50,856 nucleotides of DNA from positions 1 through 50,856 of the IMG/VR virus record IMGVR_UViG_3300028806_000015. The stretch is one strand, 5' to 3'. Source of the DNA: a virus. The translations under genes and the position numbers were made by a program. Below, piece by piece: positions 24,670 through 33,182 of this stretch (within the stretch, counting starts at the first letter, position 1; each line of letters opens with the position of its first letter). The notes below the pieces were generated by a model, which was not told the origin of the DNA, made no database searches, and was given only the letters and a program-made list of their open reading frames with translations.

Positions 24670-24690
24670 TGTTCCGACTATAAAACTGTA

Positions 24691-25167
24691 TCATTTGTTT
24701 TCTTTATAAATATGAGCATGCGTTAGAGCAATTGCTAAAGCATCTGATGCGTCGGTTGTCAGGTCTTCGGGGCACTCCTTGATTAAAAATTTCATTAGAG
24801 TGTAGACCTGATGTTTCTCTGCGTGTCCATACCCTGTTATAGTCTTTTTTACATGAGTAGATGTGTATTCGGTTATAGGAATGTCATTCATGGCGGCAGC
24901 CAGCAAAAAAGGACCTCGAGAAATTGCGAGCAATAAACTTGATGATCCACTTACGTTTATAAACGTTTTCTCTATCGCCATTTGAGAAGGCTTAAATTCT
25001 TCTATAACTTTCATGGTTTCTAAGTAAATATGTTTAAGTCTTTTTTCAATGGTTTCTCTTGGATTGGTCTTTATCAATCCATGAGCAATATAAAGAGGTT
25101 TGGGGGCATTCTCAATGAGCCCCCAACCACTTATAGTTAGAGCTGGATCAATCCCTAAGATCTTCAT
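24691..25167 (-). CDS. ruvC: RuvC-like Holliday junction resolvase
   Basis: 158 residues, the normal RuvC size. Catalytic acids align with E. coli RuvC: Asp7 (ILGIDPAL), Glu66 (MAIEKTF), Asp139 and Asp142 (TTDASDALAIAL). The basic stretch HVKKTITGYGHAEKHQV is also typical. It cuts four-way junctions, so it can clear branched DNA before packaging. Its 5' end overlaps the upstream minus gene by 20 bases. Confidence 0.92.
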   Translation of the reverse strand: MKILGIDPALTISGWGLIENAPKPLYIAHGLIKTNPRETIEKRLKHIYLETMKVIEEFKPSQMAIEKTFINVSGSSSLLLAISRGPFLLAAAMNDIPITEYTSTHVKKTITGYGHAEKHQVYTLMKFLIKECPEDLTTDASDALAIALTHAHIYKENK

Positions 25168-25522
25168 TCATTTTTTCCTCGCGTTGCATTTTCAAAAAAT
25201 CCTCTAATGGAATGCCGAATTTAAATTTTGTTATTAAAAACATTTTTTCGATCTCAGATATTGTTTGTTGGTTTATTGGTGTAACTAAGCCACTGGAATC
25301 TGGATATTTTCTGTGTATTTTTATCTGTTCAAATTCTTCACGTGTCCAAGAAACAAGATCTCTCATAGTTCTTATGCCTATTTCTATTAATTCCATTCTA
25401 GTATATATAGATAAATAAGGAATATTTATAATCCAAGATTCACAATTTATTTCGTTATACATTTGCATGTGGGAACTGAATTTTTTTGCATTCAAGTCGT
25501 ATTCTATGTCTTTTGTTAGCAT
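25148..25522 (-). CDS. RNA polymerase alpha-CTD-like HhH protein
   Basis: 124 residues. Residues 34-110 follow the order of the bacterial alpha-subunit C-terminal domain: IPYLSIYTRMELIEIGIRTM, then RDLVSWTREEFEQI, an insertion, a helix with ISEIEKMF, and FGIPLEDF, matching the LSxGMRLENW-like end of alpha-CTD. It could bind DNA or contact RNA polymerase. It is co-transcribed with ruvC, and divergent from portal. A generic helix-hairpin-helix DNA-binding role is the main alternative. Confidence 0.55.
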   Translation of the reverse strand: MLTKDIEYDLNAKKFSSHMQMYNEINCESWIINIPYLSIYTRMELIEIGIRTMRDLVSWTREEFEQIKIHRKYPDSSGLVTPINQQTISEIEKMFLITKFKFGIPLEDFLKMQREEKMNEDLRD

Positions 25523-25668
25523 TCCACTTCTTTCTTTTTTTTGAGGTTTTATTAATATTACTGACGAATTTTGATGTAATCATATTTTATCAAAAAATAA
25601 TATGTTCAAAAGATGATTTATTAGTTGTAAAGTAGGATGAGTTGTTTCTCAAAAAGTGATGCTTATTC

Positions 25669-28041
25669 GTGGACACATTAAATTCTACTCCTTTTGTAAA
25701 GATAGAAGATCTTCCGGATGGCTCTAGTGTCTATGAAATGGGCGATGATCAGGATGAGAATGTACTTTATCCAAATTTTGGAAAGGTGAATTTTGGAGAG
25801 AATCTAGCTGAAACACTTAATCCTTCTGAACTAGAGCGAATAGGATCGCAACTACTAGAGGATATAGTCCAGGACAAAGAATCTAGAGTTGAATGGGAAC
25901 AGGCTTATCTTAAGGGTATTAAATATTTAGGATTTAAATTAGAAGAATTCAAAGATGTTCCGTTTATTTCTGCTTGTCGTGCTGTTGATACGACTCTTTC
26001 TACCTCTCTTATTCGTTTTTATGCAACTGCGCGCGCAGAATTATTTCCGCAAAAAGGACCTGTCGAATGTGAATTATTAGGATATCCAAATCCAGAGTTG
26101 GAACAACAATCGGATCGTATTAAGAGTTGGATGAATTATTATCTAACTGAAGAAGACAAAGAATATTATTCAGACTCTGAGAGACTATTGATTTATTTGG
26201 GTATAGTTGGATGTGCATTTAGAAAAGTATACGTTGATCCCATTACTCAAAAACCAGTTGCTAGATTTATTGATCCTCAAGATTTCATTGTAAATAATAG
26301 TTGTGTTAGCATTTTAAGCTCTAGTCGTTTAACTCATGTTCTGTCGTTGACGAAGAAAGATATTAAGATGCGTCAAATGACGGGTTTTTATAGAGAGATG
26401 TCTCTGGAAGGTCTTAATGACGAAGATGAAGACGAAAATCTTCAAACGACTAAAACAATCAAGAAATTAGAAGGTATTCAAACAGGAAGTTATGAAAAAC
26501 AATCTATTTTCAAGATATTTGAAGTTCATACAGATCTTGTTATAGAAGATAGAAGTAAAAAAATGGAGGAAGAGCAATTGCCTCTTCCATATATAGTATC
26601 AATTTGTGAATCTACAAGAAAAATATTATCAATTAGAAGAAACTGGGAAGAAGGAGACTCTTTATTTAAAAGAAAGAATTATTTCATACAATATAATTAC
26701 TTACCAGGATTTGGATTGTATGGATTAGGATTATCGCATCTTCTTGGGAGCAATGCAGTTGCTTTAACGAGTGTTTTGAGACAATTAATTGATGCTGGAA
26801 CCTTGAAGAACTTTCCTGGTGGTTTAAAGGTAAAGGGCCTTCGAACTGAGTTCAATGACAAACCCATAGGACCAGGTGAGTTCTGGGATATTGAGACAGG
26901 TGGGTTGCCGATTCAGCAAGCAATTATGCCAATGCCTTATGGAGAGCCGTCTCAGGTTTTAAATGAACTCAGAAAAGAATTAATACAACAAACACAGAAT
27001 CTAGCATTGACTGCAGATACTCAACTCGCAGAAGACAAACAAAATGCAGCAGTTGGAACAACGTTAGCTTTATTAGAGGTTGCAAATTTAGTTCAATCTT
27101 CCATTTTAAGATCACTTCACATCTCATTAAGTCGAGAATTTGGATTACTTTATGAATTGTTTGCACAAAGCTTTCCAGAGAATCCTGTATCGTTTCCGAT
27201 TAAAGGACAGATTAATTCTGTTACACGACAAGATTTTACTCCTAATATTCGTATTATTCCTGTTTCAGATCCTTCTATTAATACTTCTTCTCATAGATTA
27301 ATCAAGGCATCTTCTTTAATTCAAATAGCTGAAAAGGCTCCTCAACTCTATGACATGAGACAAGTTCATTTGCGTGCATGTGAAGCAATGAAGATGGAGA
27401 ATATAGAACAGATTTTACCGCCTCCTCAAGAATCGCCAACAGTTGATCCGATTCATGAAGTTATGAATGCAATGCAAGGAAAGGCGTCAAAGGCAGCTAT
27501 CTGGCAGGACCATCCGTCTCACATTACGGTTCTCTCTGGTGCTGATCCTCAAGGACAGAATCCTCTTATTCAGTCGTTAATCCATGAACATCAAGCGATG
27601 CAATATTATGTTGAAATGCAAATGCATATGGGCATCCAGTTGCCTCCTTTAGATCAGATGCAAGATCCAAATATCCAGAATGAAGTGGCTTTAAGAGCTG
27701 CAATGGCAACACAACAGCAACAACAACTTCAGCAACAACAGTTAGAGCAGATGGCGGCTCAACAGAATCCACAACCTCAAATCGATCAATCAACTCTCAT
27801 GTTGGCGGACATTCAGCAGCAACAAGAGATTGCAAAGACCAAAGCTGAAACAGACTTGATGAAAGAAAAGATGAAGCTAGAGTTGGATAAGTATAAAACT
27901 GATATTCAAAAGTTAATAGCGGATGAAAAGAATGAAACAGACATAGCAATTCAAAATATGAAAATAGAACTAGATCTGATTAAGCACTCACATGAAGTTG
28001 ACAAACAAAATATGTTTCAAAATTCACCAGCGGAGATTTAA
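25669..28041 (+). CDS. Portal protein
   Basis: 790 residues from a GTG; an in-frame stop just upstream excludes an earlier start. Portal features: the N-terminal EWEQAYLKGIKYLGFKLEEF and LIRFYATARAELFPQKGPVE, later LLIYLGIVGCAFRKVYVDP and ARFIDPQDFIV, like large portals of podoviruses. It forms the dodecameric ring for DNA entry. The C-terminal 130 residues are Gln-rich (QQQQQLQQQQLEQM near 682-695) and then a long charged helix, like the coiled barrel that P22 portal extends into the capsid. It begins the structural operon. Confidence 0.88.
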   Translation: MDTLNSTPFVKIEDLPDGSSVYEMGDDQDENVLYPNFGKVNFGENLAETLNPSELERIGSQLLEDIVQDKESRVEWEQAYLKGIKYLGFKLEEFKDVPFISACRAVDTTLSTSLIRFYATARAELFPQKGPVECELLGYPNPELEQQSDRIKSWMNYYLTEEDKEYYSDSERLLIYLGIVGCAFRKVYVDPITQKPVARFIDPQDFIVNNSCVSILSSSRLTHVLSLTKKDIKMRQMTGFYREMSLEGLNDEDEDENLQTTKTIKKLEGIQTGSYEKQSIFKIFEVHTDLVIEDRSKKMEEEQLPLPYIVSICESTRKILSIRRNWEEGDSLFKRKNYFIQYNYLPGFGLYGLGLSHLLGSNAVALTSVLRQLIDAGTLKNFPGGLKVKGLRTEFNDKPIGPGEFWDIETGGLPIQQAIMPMPYGEPSQVLNELRKELIQQTQNLALTADTQLAEDKQNAAVGTTLALLEVANLVQSSILRSLHISLSREFGLLYELFAQSFPENPVSFPIKGQINSVTRQDFTPNIRIIPVSDPSINTSSHRLIKASSLIQIAEKAPQLYDMRQVHLRACEAMKMENIEQILPPPQESPTVDPIHEVMNAMQGKASKAAIWQDHPSHITVLSGADPQGQNPLIQSLIHEHQAMQYYVEMQMHMGIQLPPLDQMQDPNIQNEVALRAAMATQQQQQLQQQQLEQMAAQQNPQPQIDQSTLMLADIQQQQEIAKTKAETDLMKEKMKLELDKYKTDIQKLIADEKNETDIAIQNMKIELDLIKHSHEVDKQNMFQNSPAEI

Positions 28042-28044
28042 GCA

Positions 28045-28299
28045 ATGAGTGAATATATTACAATGGATGGGGATATTGAAATTAGAAGCGAGTATCCGCT
28101 TCATACGTATACCATAGAGCCAAAGACGGCTTGCAACGATGCGCTGGAAAGATACGTAGCTATTAGCTGCAAGATTAAAAGAGAATTAATAAAAGGAAGA
28201 TCTTTGGATGATATTTATCGTGAATTCAGATCTGAAATTTCTGAATTTAGAAAAATTATACCAAGAGAAGATTATTTAAAACTTATAAATACTAATTAA
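28045..28299 (+). CDS. Hypothetical small protein
   Basis: 84 residues, soluble, with RYVAISCKIKRELIKGRSLD near the middle and an acidic helical end. It starts 3 bases after the portal stop, so it is co-transcribed and likely translated. Family not recognised. Confidence 0.55.
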   Translation: MSEYITMDGDIEIRSEYPLHTYTIEPKTACNDALERYVAISCKIKRELIKGRSLDDIYREFRSEISEFRKIIPREDYLKLINTN

Positions 28300-28324
28300 T
28301 TACTTATCAAACAAGGAGACTATA

Positions 28325-29512
28325 ATGTCTGATGCTACTTTATACAAATTTATGAGCGGTTACCATGGTACCGATAATATGAGAGCCAAAGCACAAAAGA
28401 TGCTTGGAGGAGAATTCGCTAATACTAGTATGTCGCCAAGATCGAGCGCCTCAGCACCTTCTAGAACTCCTATGCGTGAATATAAAAGGGGTGGCCACGT
28501 AGAGCATTTTGAAGCTTCTCGTGAACGTCATCATGAGCATCAGGGCATGCCTAAGAAGAGACATCCTCATGGGCATAGAGAACGCTATCCTTCAGAACAT
28601 GAGATTCAAGGAGGTCATCTAACAAATCTTTATATTCCTCATGAAATGCAAATGGAAAGAGATGGACGAGAGTATAGGGTGCCTCATTCGGGATCGCACA
28701 GAAGGCGTCATACACATGGCGGTGAAGCTCTAGCGCATGGGATTTCAGTTCCAAATGCGGCCGTTGGTGGTAGAATGTCAAAAGGGGGATATGCGTATCC
28801 GGAATCAGATAGAGGAAGCTCTTCTTATGGCAGAAATAGAGAAGATTATCCCTCGGATGAAAGGGAAAGTGCTGCTAAAAGAGGTGGGAGTTTGCATTCT
28901 CATCACCCTCATCACAGGCATTATTCAGAAGGTGGATTCGATAAAGAACATGGCAGAGCTTATGATCTGGGTGGTCATCTAAAAAAGGGTGGTCATTCGG
29001 GACATCGTAGGGGACGGTGTTACGCGGATGGTGGCATGGTGGAAGAAGATCCATTCTCCAATATGACTCTGGGAATGCCTGAAGAAAATCTTCCTCAAGA
29101 ACCCATGCATCAAGAGCAAACTCAACAAGGATTCCCCGTTGAAGAGCACCAGGGAATGGGACTGCCCAATCCTTTTGCTAATATGGGCGCTGGTCAAATC
29201 AGAGCCAAGATGGGCTTAGAGCACCCAGAAATGGGCACCCCAATGAGAAGGGGCGGCAGAGCTCATCATCACCATGATGGTCATCATTCAACCAGAACTC
29301 GTAACGAAAGCGGAATGAGTGCTGCTTTGAACTTTGAAACCTTTCCTCATGGGGAAAGAGGGTATGGAGACAAACGTTCTCATGGTGAACATGAAGCTCG
29401 TCGTGGCAGATATGCCATGGGAGGCGTTGGAAAGATGCGTCATGGGCAAATGACTCCCACTGGAAAGCAATTAGGTAAAAGAGGAACAAGAACTTTGAGT
29501 GAAACTTATTAA
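28325..29512 (+). CDS. His/Gly/Arg-rich protein
   Basis: 395 residues, about 40 of them His, with clusters such as AHHHHDGHH near 315 and SHHPHHRHY near 195. KRGG or RRGG motifs recur (residues about 54, 185, 308). There is no hydrophobic core, so it is likely disordered; it may bind metal ions or nucleic acid, or act as an assembly protein. The same RGG-with-His style appears in the virion-region proteins at 48564 and 49653, which suggests a shared role. A good AAGGAG precedes the ATG. Confidence 0.6.
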   Translation: MSDATLYKFMSGYHGTDNMRAKAQKMLGGEFANTSMSPRSSASAPSRTPMREYKRGGHVEHFEASRERHHEHQGMPKKRHPHGHRERYPSEHEIQGGHLTNLYIPHEMQMERDGREYRVPHSGSHRRRHTHGGEALAHGISVPNAAVGGRMSKGGYAYPESDRGSSSYGRNREDYPSDERESAAKRGGSLHSHHPHHRHYSEGGFDKEHGRAYDLGGHLKKGGHSGHRRGRCYADGGMVEEDPFSNMTLGMPEENLPQEPMHQEQTQQGFPVEEHQGMGLPNPFANMGAGQIRAKMGLEHPEMGTPMRRGGRAHHHHDGHHSTRTRNESGMSAALNFETFPHGERGYGDKRSHGEHEARRGRYAMGGVGKMRHGQMTPTGKQLGKRGTRTLSETY

Positions 29513-29596
29513 GTTTTAATATATTAAACTTTGATAAAATGGTTTTAATAAAGTATAAATGTATTAATATCTATATATAAGAAGATAGAGGTTTTT

Positions 29597-29845
29597 TTGT
29601 TACATAAATTTTATGAAGCTATTCGAATTTCTCTTCAAGAAAGAAAAATAGACGTTATAAAGCATTTGAGAATGGGAAACTGTGGGTCATATGAGGATTA
29701 TCGTTTTAATTGTGGGAAGCTAAATGCTTACGATCATTTTACGATTATCCTTGATGATCTTTATGATAGGTTCCAAATGGGAAAATCTCCTGAATTAAAT
29801 AAAAAACATATTCCACAAGAAGAAAGAGAGGAACTGGGTGAGTAA
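29597..29845 (+). CDS. Hypothetical small protein
   Basis: 82 residues from a TTG start with GAGG upstream. Helical start (KFYEAIRISLQERKIDVIKH) and a Cys/Tyr-containing middle. Its stop overlaps the GTG of the next gene, so the two are translationally coupled; it may work with the GroES-like fusion. Family not recognised. Confidence 0.5.
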   Translation: MLHKFYEAIRISLQERKIDVIKHLRMGNCGSYEDYRFNCGKLNAYDHFTIILDDLYDRFQMGKSPELNKKHIPQEEREELGE

Positions 29846-30485
29846 TAAAGCGATAGCTCCAGAAGGATTGAAAATTATTGATCATTCCAAGCAAGAAGAC
29901 ACATCATTCCTTATGGTGCATAATATTCATAATTTCATAGAAGACGAAGATCTTTTGTTTGATTTATTATATCTTGGAATTACTCAGATCAAAGATCTTG
30001 TTTATTTTAGTAGAAGTAATTTAATTGAGCACTATAAGTTTTCTAAGGATCAAGTTGATAAAATTCAAAGTATTTTAAAGTCATACAATCCAAATTTGAT
30101 GTTAGGAATGGATGTTAATAGAATAATGAGAAGAAATATCGTGAGAGAATTAGGTTTTTTTCCGCCTCCGGTTGCGGGATATAAATTTATAGTTCAGCTA
30201 TATATCGAACCCAATACAACGGCAGGAGGGATTTTTATCCCAGATACAATAATGGAATTTAAGAAATTTAATTCTATTTCAGGAAAAGTAATTGCTATGG
30301 GGCCCGATTGTTATGAACATCCACGATTCCGCTCAGGTCCTTGGATAAAACTTGGAGACATCGTATCTATTAATAGAAATGAGGGTACACAGCAATCTTA
30401 TAGAGATATTCAAATAATGATAATAGATGACGATAAATTACTTCTTCCTAGATTAGAAGATCCAACCTATGTAAAGAGGAATTAA
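29838..30485 (+). CDS. Alpha-CTD-like HhH domain fused to a GroES-like co-chaperonin
   Basis: 215 residues, GTG start overlapping the previous gene. Residues 30-95 resemble alpha-CTD helix-hairpin-helix: FDLLYLGITQIKDLVYFSRS, then LIEHYKFSKDQVDKIQSIL, then LMLGMDV. Residues 112-205 match Cpn10/GroES: GYKFIVQLYIEPNTTAGGIF, the mobile loop with AGGIFIPDT, then GKVIAMGPD, KLGDIVSINRNEG and MIIDDDKLLLP. GroES subunits cap GroEL; phage versions such as T4 gp31 help fold capsid protein. Its place between portal and scaffold genes fits that. I know of no family with this fusion, but could not search. Confidence 0.75.
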   Translation: MSNKAIAPEGLKIIDHSKQEDTSFLMVHNIHNFIEDEDLLFDLLYLGITQIKDLVYFSRSNLIEHYKFSKDQVDKIQSILKSYNPNLMLGMDVNRIMRRNIVRELGFFPPPVAGYKFIVQLYIEPNTTAGGIFIPDTIMEFKKFNSISGKVIAMGPDCYEHPRFRSGPWIKLGDIVSINRNEGTQQSYRDIQIMIIDDDKLLLPRLEDPTYVKRN

Positions 30486-30488
30486 TTT

Positions 30489-31442
30489 ATGGAAACTGAT
30501 AATAATTTAGATCAATCAGAAAATAATTTAGAAAACACTTCTTTTCAGATTGTAGATAACCCAGAAGATAACTTCACAAATGAAATAAACGCAGAATATA
30601 AGCATAAAACTCATAGACTTCAGAAAGAAAAATATCGAATTCTTAAGGAAGCTCAAGATTGGCAAGATGCTGCTTATTATTGGAAGTCTGAGGCGGATAA
30701 ATTGCATAGATATGCAACGGATTCGTCTGATGCGGCTTTAGCTCAAGCAGACCAAAATGTCTATCATATTATTGAACAAGCTAGAGAAAATAAACGACGC
30801 GCATTAGAGGAAGGTGACACAGATTTAGCTGTGCAGGCTGATTTTGATCTTAGTACAGCTGTTGCTCGATTGGAGACAATCAAAAATAAGCAGACAGAAA
30901 GAGATTATGAAAAACAGAAGTATCTAAATGCCATTGAAGAAGCTGAAATTGCCAAGCAATATCAATATTCGGCACCTCCTATTGCTCAGTATACTCCTGA
31001 AGTAGATGTTCCTGTTGAAGCAGAATATTTAGTTAAAGCAAATCCTTGGATGAATCCTGCTAGGCCAGAATATGATCCAAATAAGGTTAATACTTTGTAT
31101 CAATTTACAAAGGAATTGGATGAAAATTTATATAGGCAAGGTAGAGGGCATGAATATTTTTCACCAGCTTATATAAGTGAGGTAAATAATTTTATAAGAA
31201 GTAATTTTTCAGACTCTGATAGTAATAGATCAAATTCTAATAACAAATCAAATTACAATAATGTTTCTCCTGTAAGTAGGGGGAATTCGTCATATTCTAA
31301 CTCAAAACCTAAAGAACGTTATGTTTTGACGGAGGATGAAAAGTTCATGGCCCGCAATGCGGGGTTGTCTGAAGAAAGCTGGTTGAAGCACAAAATAGAA
31401 GACATGAAGAAGAGAGGGGATAGAAATACTTATGGCCAATAA
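30489..31442 (+). CDS. Putative scaffolding protein
   Basis: 317 residues, highly charged and helical. A long coiled coil covers about 35-160 (Lys/Glu/Gln-rich); residues 235-285 are Ser/Asn-rich and flexible; the end (YVLTEDEKFMARNAGLSEES, then WLKHKIEDMKKRG) is a helical pair that could bind the capsid protein, as the C-terminus of P22 gp8 does. Scaffold proteins line the prohead and leave before packaging. Position between portal and capsid supports this; sequence alone does not prove it. Confidence 0.6.
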   Translation: METDNNLDQSENNLENTSFQIVDNPEDNFTNEINAEYKHKTHRLQKEKYRILKEAQDWQDAAYYWKSEADKLHRYATDSSDAALAQADQNVYHIIEQARENKRRALEEGDTDLAVQADFDLSTAVARLETIKNKQTERDYEKQKYLNAIEEAEIAKQYQYSAPPIAQYTPEVDVPVEAEYLVKANPWMNPARPEYDPNKVNTLYQFTKELDENLYRQGRGHEYFSPAYISEVNNFIRSNFSDSDSNRSNSNNKSNYNNVSPVSRGNSSYSNSKPKERYVLTEDEKFMARNAGLSEESWLKHKIEDMKKRGDRNTYGQ

Positions 31443-31917
31443 AAGAGAATACATTAAAGATAGATTCCAGGAAACACGAAAGTTTCAAGAAAGATCTGCT
31501 GAGGAAAGAGATGCAATTATTAAATCGCACTTAACTATGACTTCAAAGAATCTTCTAGATATTGATCCAAGTACAATTCCAGTTGATAAAGATTACTGTT
31601 ATATTCGTGAAAGCCTTATGGGGAATCCAGATCATTATTCTTTAGACGAAGCTGCTATGAAAGGCTGGGAACCTGTTACATCGCAACACAGACCTGATTT
31701 AGCCTCCGCTTATAGTGGAGGAGGGCATATGCCGGCTTATATTAGACGCAGAGAGTTGATTTTACATCAAAGAGATAAGAAGTATGGGCAAATCGAAAGA
31801 CAATCTCGTCAAGAGCAAACCAATCAGATGATGAATACTCTACCTGGTCAAGACCACTTTATGGATGATCCTTCTATGCCTATGAAGGTTATTCATAATA
31901 GCAGCAAGTATTCTTAA
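31432..31917 (+). CDS. Putative virion-associated protein
   Basis: 161 residues; starts 11 bases before the scaffold stop. Residues about 45-80 read IPVDKDYCYIRESLMGNPDH, then LDEAAMKGWEPV; the IRESxMGxPD...GWEPV pattern occurs in small proteins near scaffold or capsid genes of other podoviruses. The tail is polar and Met/Gln-rich. Role uncertain. Confidence 0.45.
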   Translation: MANKREYIKDRFQETRKFQERSAEERDAIIKSHLTMTSKNLLDIDPSTIPVDKDYCYIRESLMGNPDHYSLDEAAMKGWEPVTSQHRPDLASAYSGGGHMPAYIRRRELILHQRDKKYGQIERQSRQEQTNQMMNTLPGQDHFMDDPSMPMKVIHNSSKYS

Positions 31918-31933
31918 ATATGGATGGTAAATA

Positions 31934-32068
31934 ATGGAAAGCATAGAAAAAGAAAACAAAGAAGATTTTGAATCAAAAGATAAGAGCATTACAAATAAAA
32001 TAGTAATTATTGATGTGCCTATAAAAGGTAAAAATTTTCAAATGCAGTTTGAGGAAGTAACAGAATAA
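31934..32068 (+). CDS. Hypothetical small protein
   Basis: 44 residues, acidic then beta-like (ITNKIVIIDVPIKGKNFQMQ). It fills the gap between two structural genes and its stop is one base before the next ATG. A weak GGATGG precedes it. Confidence 0.4.
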   Translation: MESIEKENKEDFESKDKSITNKIVIIDVPIKGKNFQMQFEEVTE

Positions 32069-32069
32069 A

Positions 32070-33182
32070 ATGTCTACTTATACAAATATTTTTGGTGGGA
32101 ATCAAGTTAGTCCAGCATTTAGTTCTTATGCTAACATAACATTGTCTGCAAATTTACAGTTGCAATGGCCAACTTCATTTCAGGATACGGCGAATGTTGT
32201 GGCTAGTATTATGGATGTAACGCCAACTGGAGCTGGATTGACTCTTACATTGCCGGCAGTTGCAACTAACCCAAGTCCTCCTGCTGCTCCTGCTGGAATT
32301 GTTTCTGTTGGCACCAATTTTATTATTAATAATCTAGCAACTGCTTATAGTCTCCAACTTAATACAGCTGATAATGCTCCTCTGCTCACAATTGTTCCTG
32401 GAACTGCGTATTATATTTATCTTAGTGATAATACAACGGTTGCTGGAACTTGGAGGAAATTACCTATAGCTTTGGGAGCTTCTGGTCCTATCACTAGTTT
32501 AACTATGACAGGAGATCCGAGTGGATCACTAACCATTACACCTGCTTCTATTACTTCTAGTGGGGGATTTTCGTTTATGTTATCTCCGAATCTGGATGCA
32601 GTTTCTGGGTTAGCAACTTCAGGGCTTGTGGCATACAATAGCGGAACTAAGACATTTTCGGCCGTCACTCTTATTAATGGGGGTAATATTTCCATTACAA
32701 ATCCTCAGGGGATTTCCGGAAATCCAACCATTGGCTTGATAAATCCTTTCGTATCACCTGTTACGATCGGCAATATTGTGTTGTCTGGCCACACCATAAC
32801 AACGACTCCGGCCCACACCAATCTGAATGTAGGCGATGGTTCTCAACAAGTTATCTTTTCTGCTAATTCAATCGATTCTCCTCAAGTTTTAATAGCGGCA
32901 GGGAATGTTAGTTCAAGTGGTGCTCCTAATTATCTAACTTCTAATGTGAGTGGAATAGTTAAACCAGCTATGACGACAGGAACGTATTTAATTAATTATA
33001 CCAGCTTAACAGGAACAGCGGATGTGATAGTGGGATCATGTGCTCCTGTTGGTGGAACCATCTACTCATTTAATCCTGTTACAACATCGGCAATTTATCC
33101 TCAAGCAACTGTCTATACCTACAATATGAGTGTTAGTCCACCTGTTTTGGCTGATGCAGCTTTTACTTTTATGATTTGTTAA
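32070..33182 (+). CDS. Virion structural/fibre-like protein
   Basis: 370 residues, beta-rich and rich in Thr, Ser, Gly and Pro. The N-terminal 130 residues (TYTNIFGGNQVSPAFSSYAN, then DVTPTGAGLTLTLP and TVAGTWRKLPI) match a module seen in podovirus structural proteins. The rest resembles the fibre paralogs at 38578-46006 only in composition. It ends the plus operon and overlaps the KGG gene by 4 bases tail to tail. Could be a head fibre or decoration. Confidence 0.6.
   Translation: MSTYTNIFGGNQVSPAFSSYANITLSANLQLQWPTSFQDTANVVASIMDVTPTGAGLTLTLPAVATNPSPPAAPAGIVSVGTNFIINNLATAYSLQLNTADNAPLLTIVPGTAYYIYLSDNTTVAGTWRKLPIALGASGPITSLTMTGDPSGSLTITPASITSSGGFSFMLSPNLDAVSGLATSGLVAYNSGTKTFSAVTLINGGNISITNPQGISGNPTIGLINPFVSPVTIGNIVLSGHTITTTPAHTNLNVGDGSQQVIFSANSIDSPQVLIAAGNVSSSGAPNYLTSNVSGIVKPAMTTGTYLINYTSLTGTADVIVGSCAPVGGTIYSFNPVTTSAIYPQATVYTYNMSVSPPVLADAAFTFMIC

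Noticed and set aside
29511-29532. AT-rich near-palindrome after the His-rich gene
   Set aside because: AAGTTTTAATATATTAAACTT is only A/T apart from the ends, with one mismatch; such sequence is frequent by chance here and has no other support.
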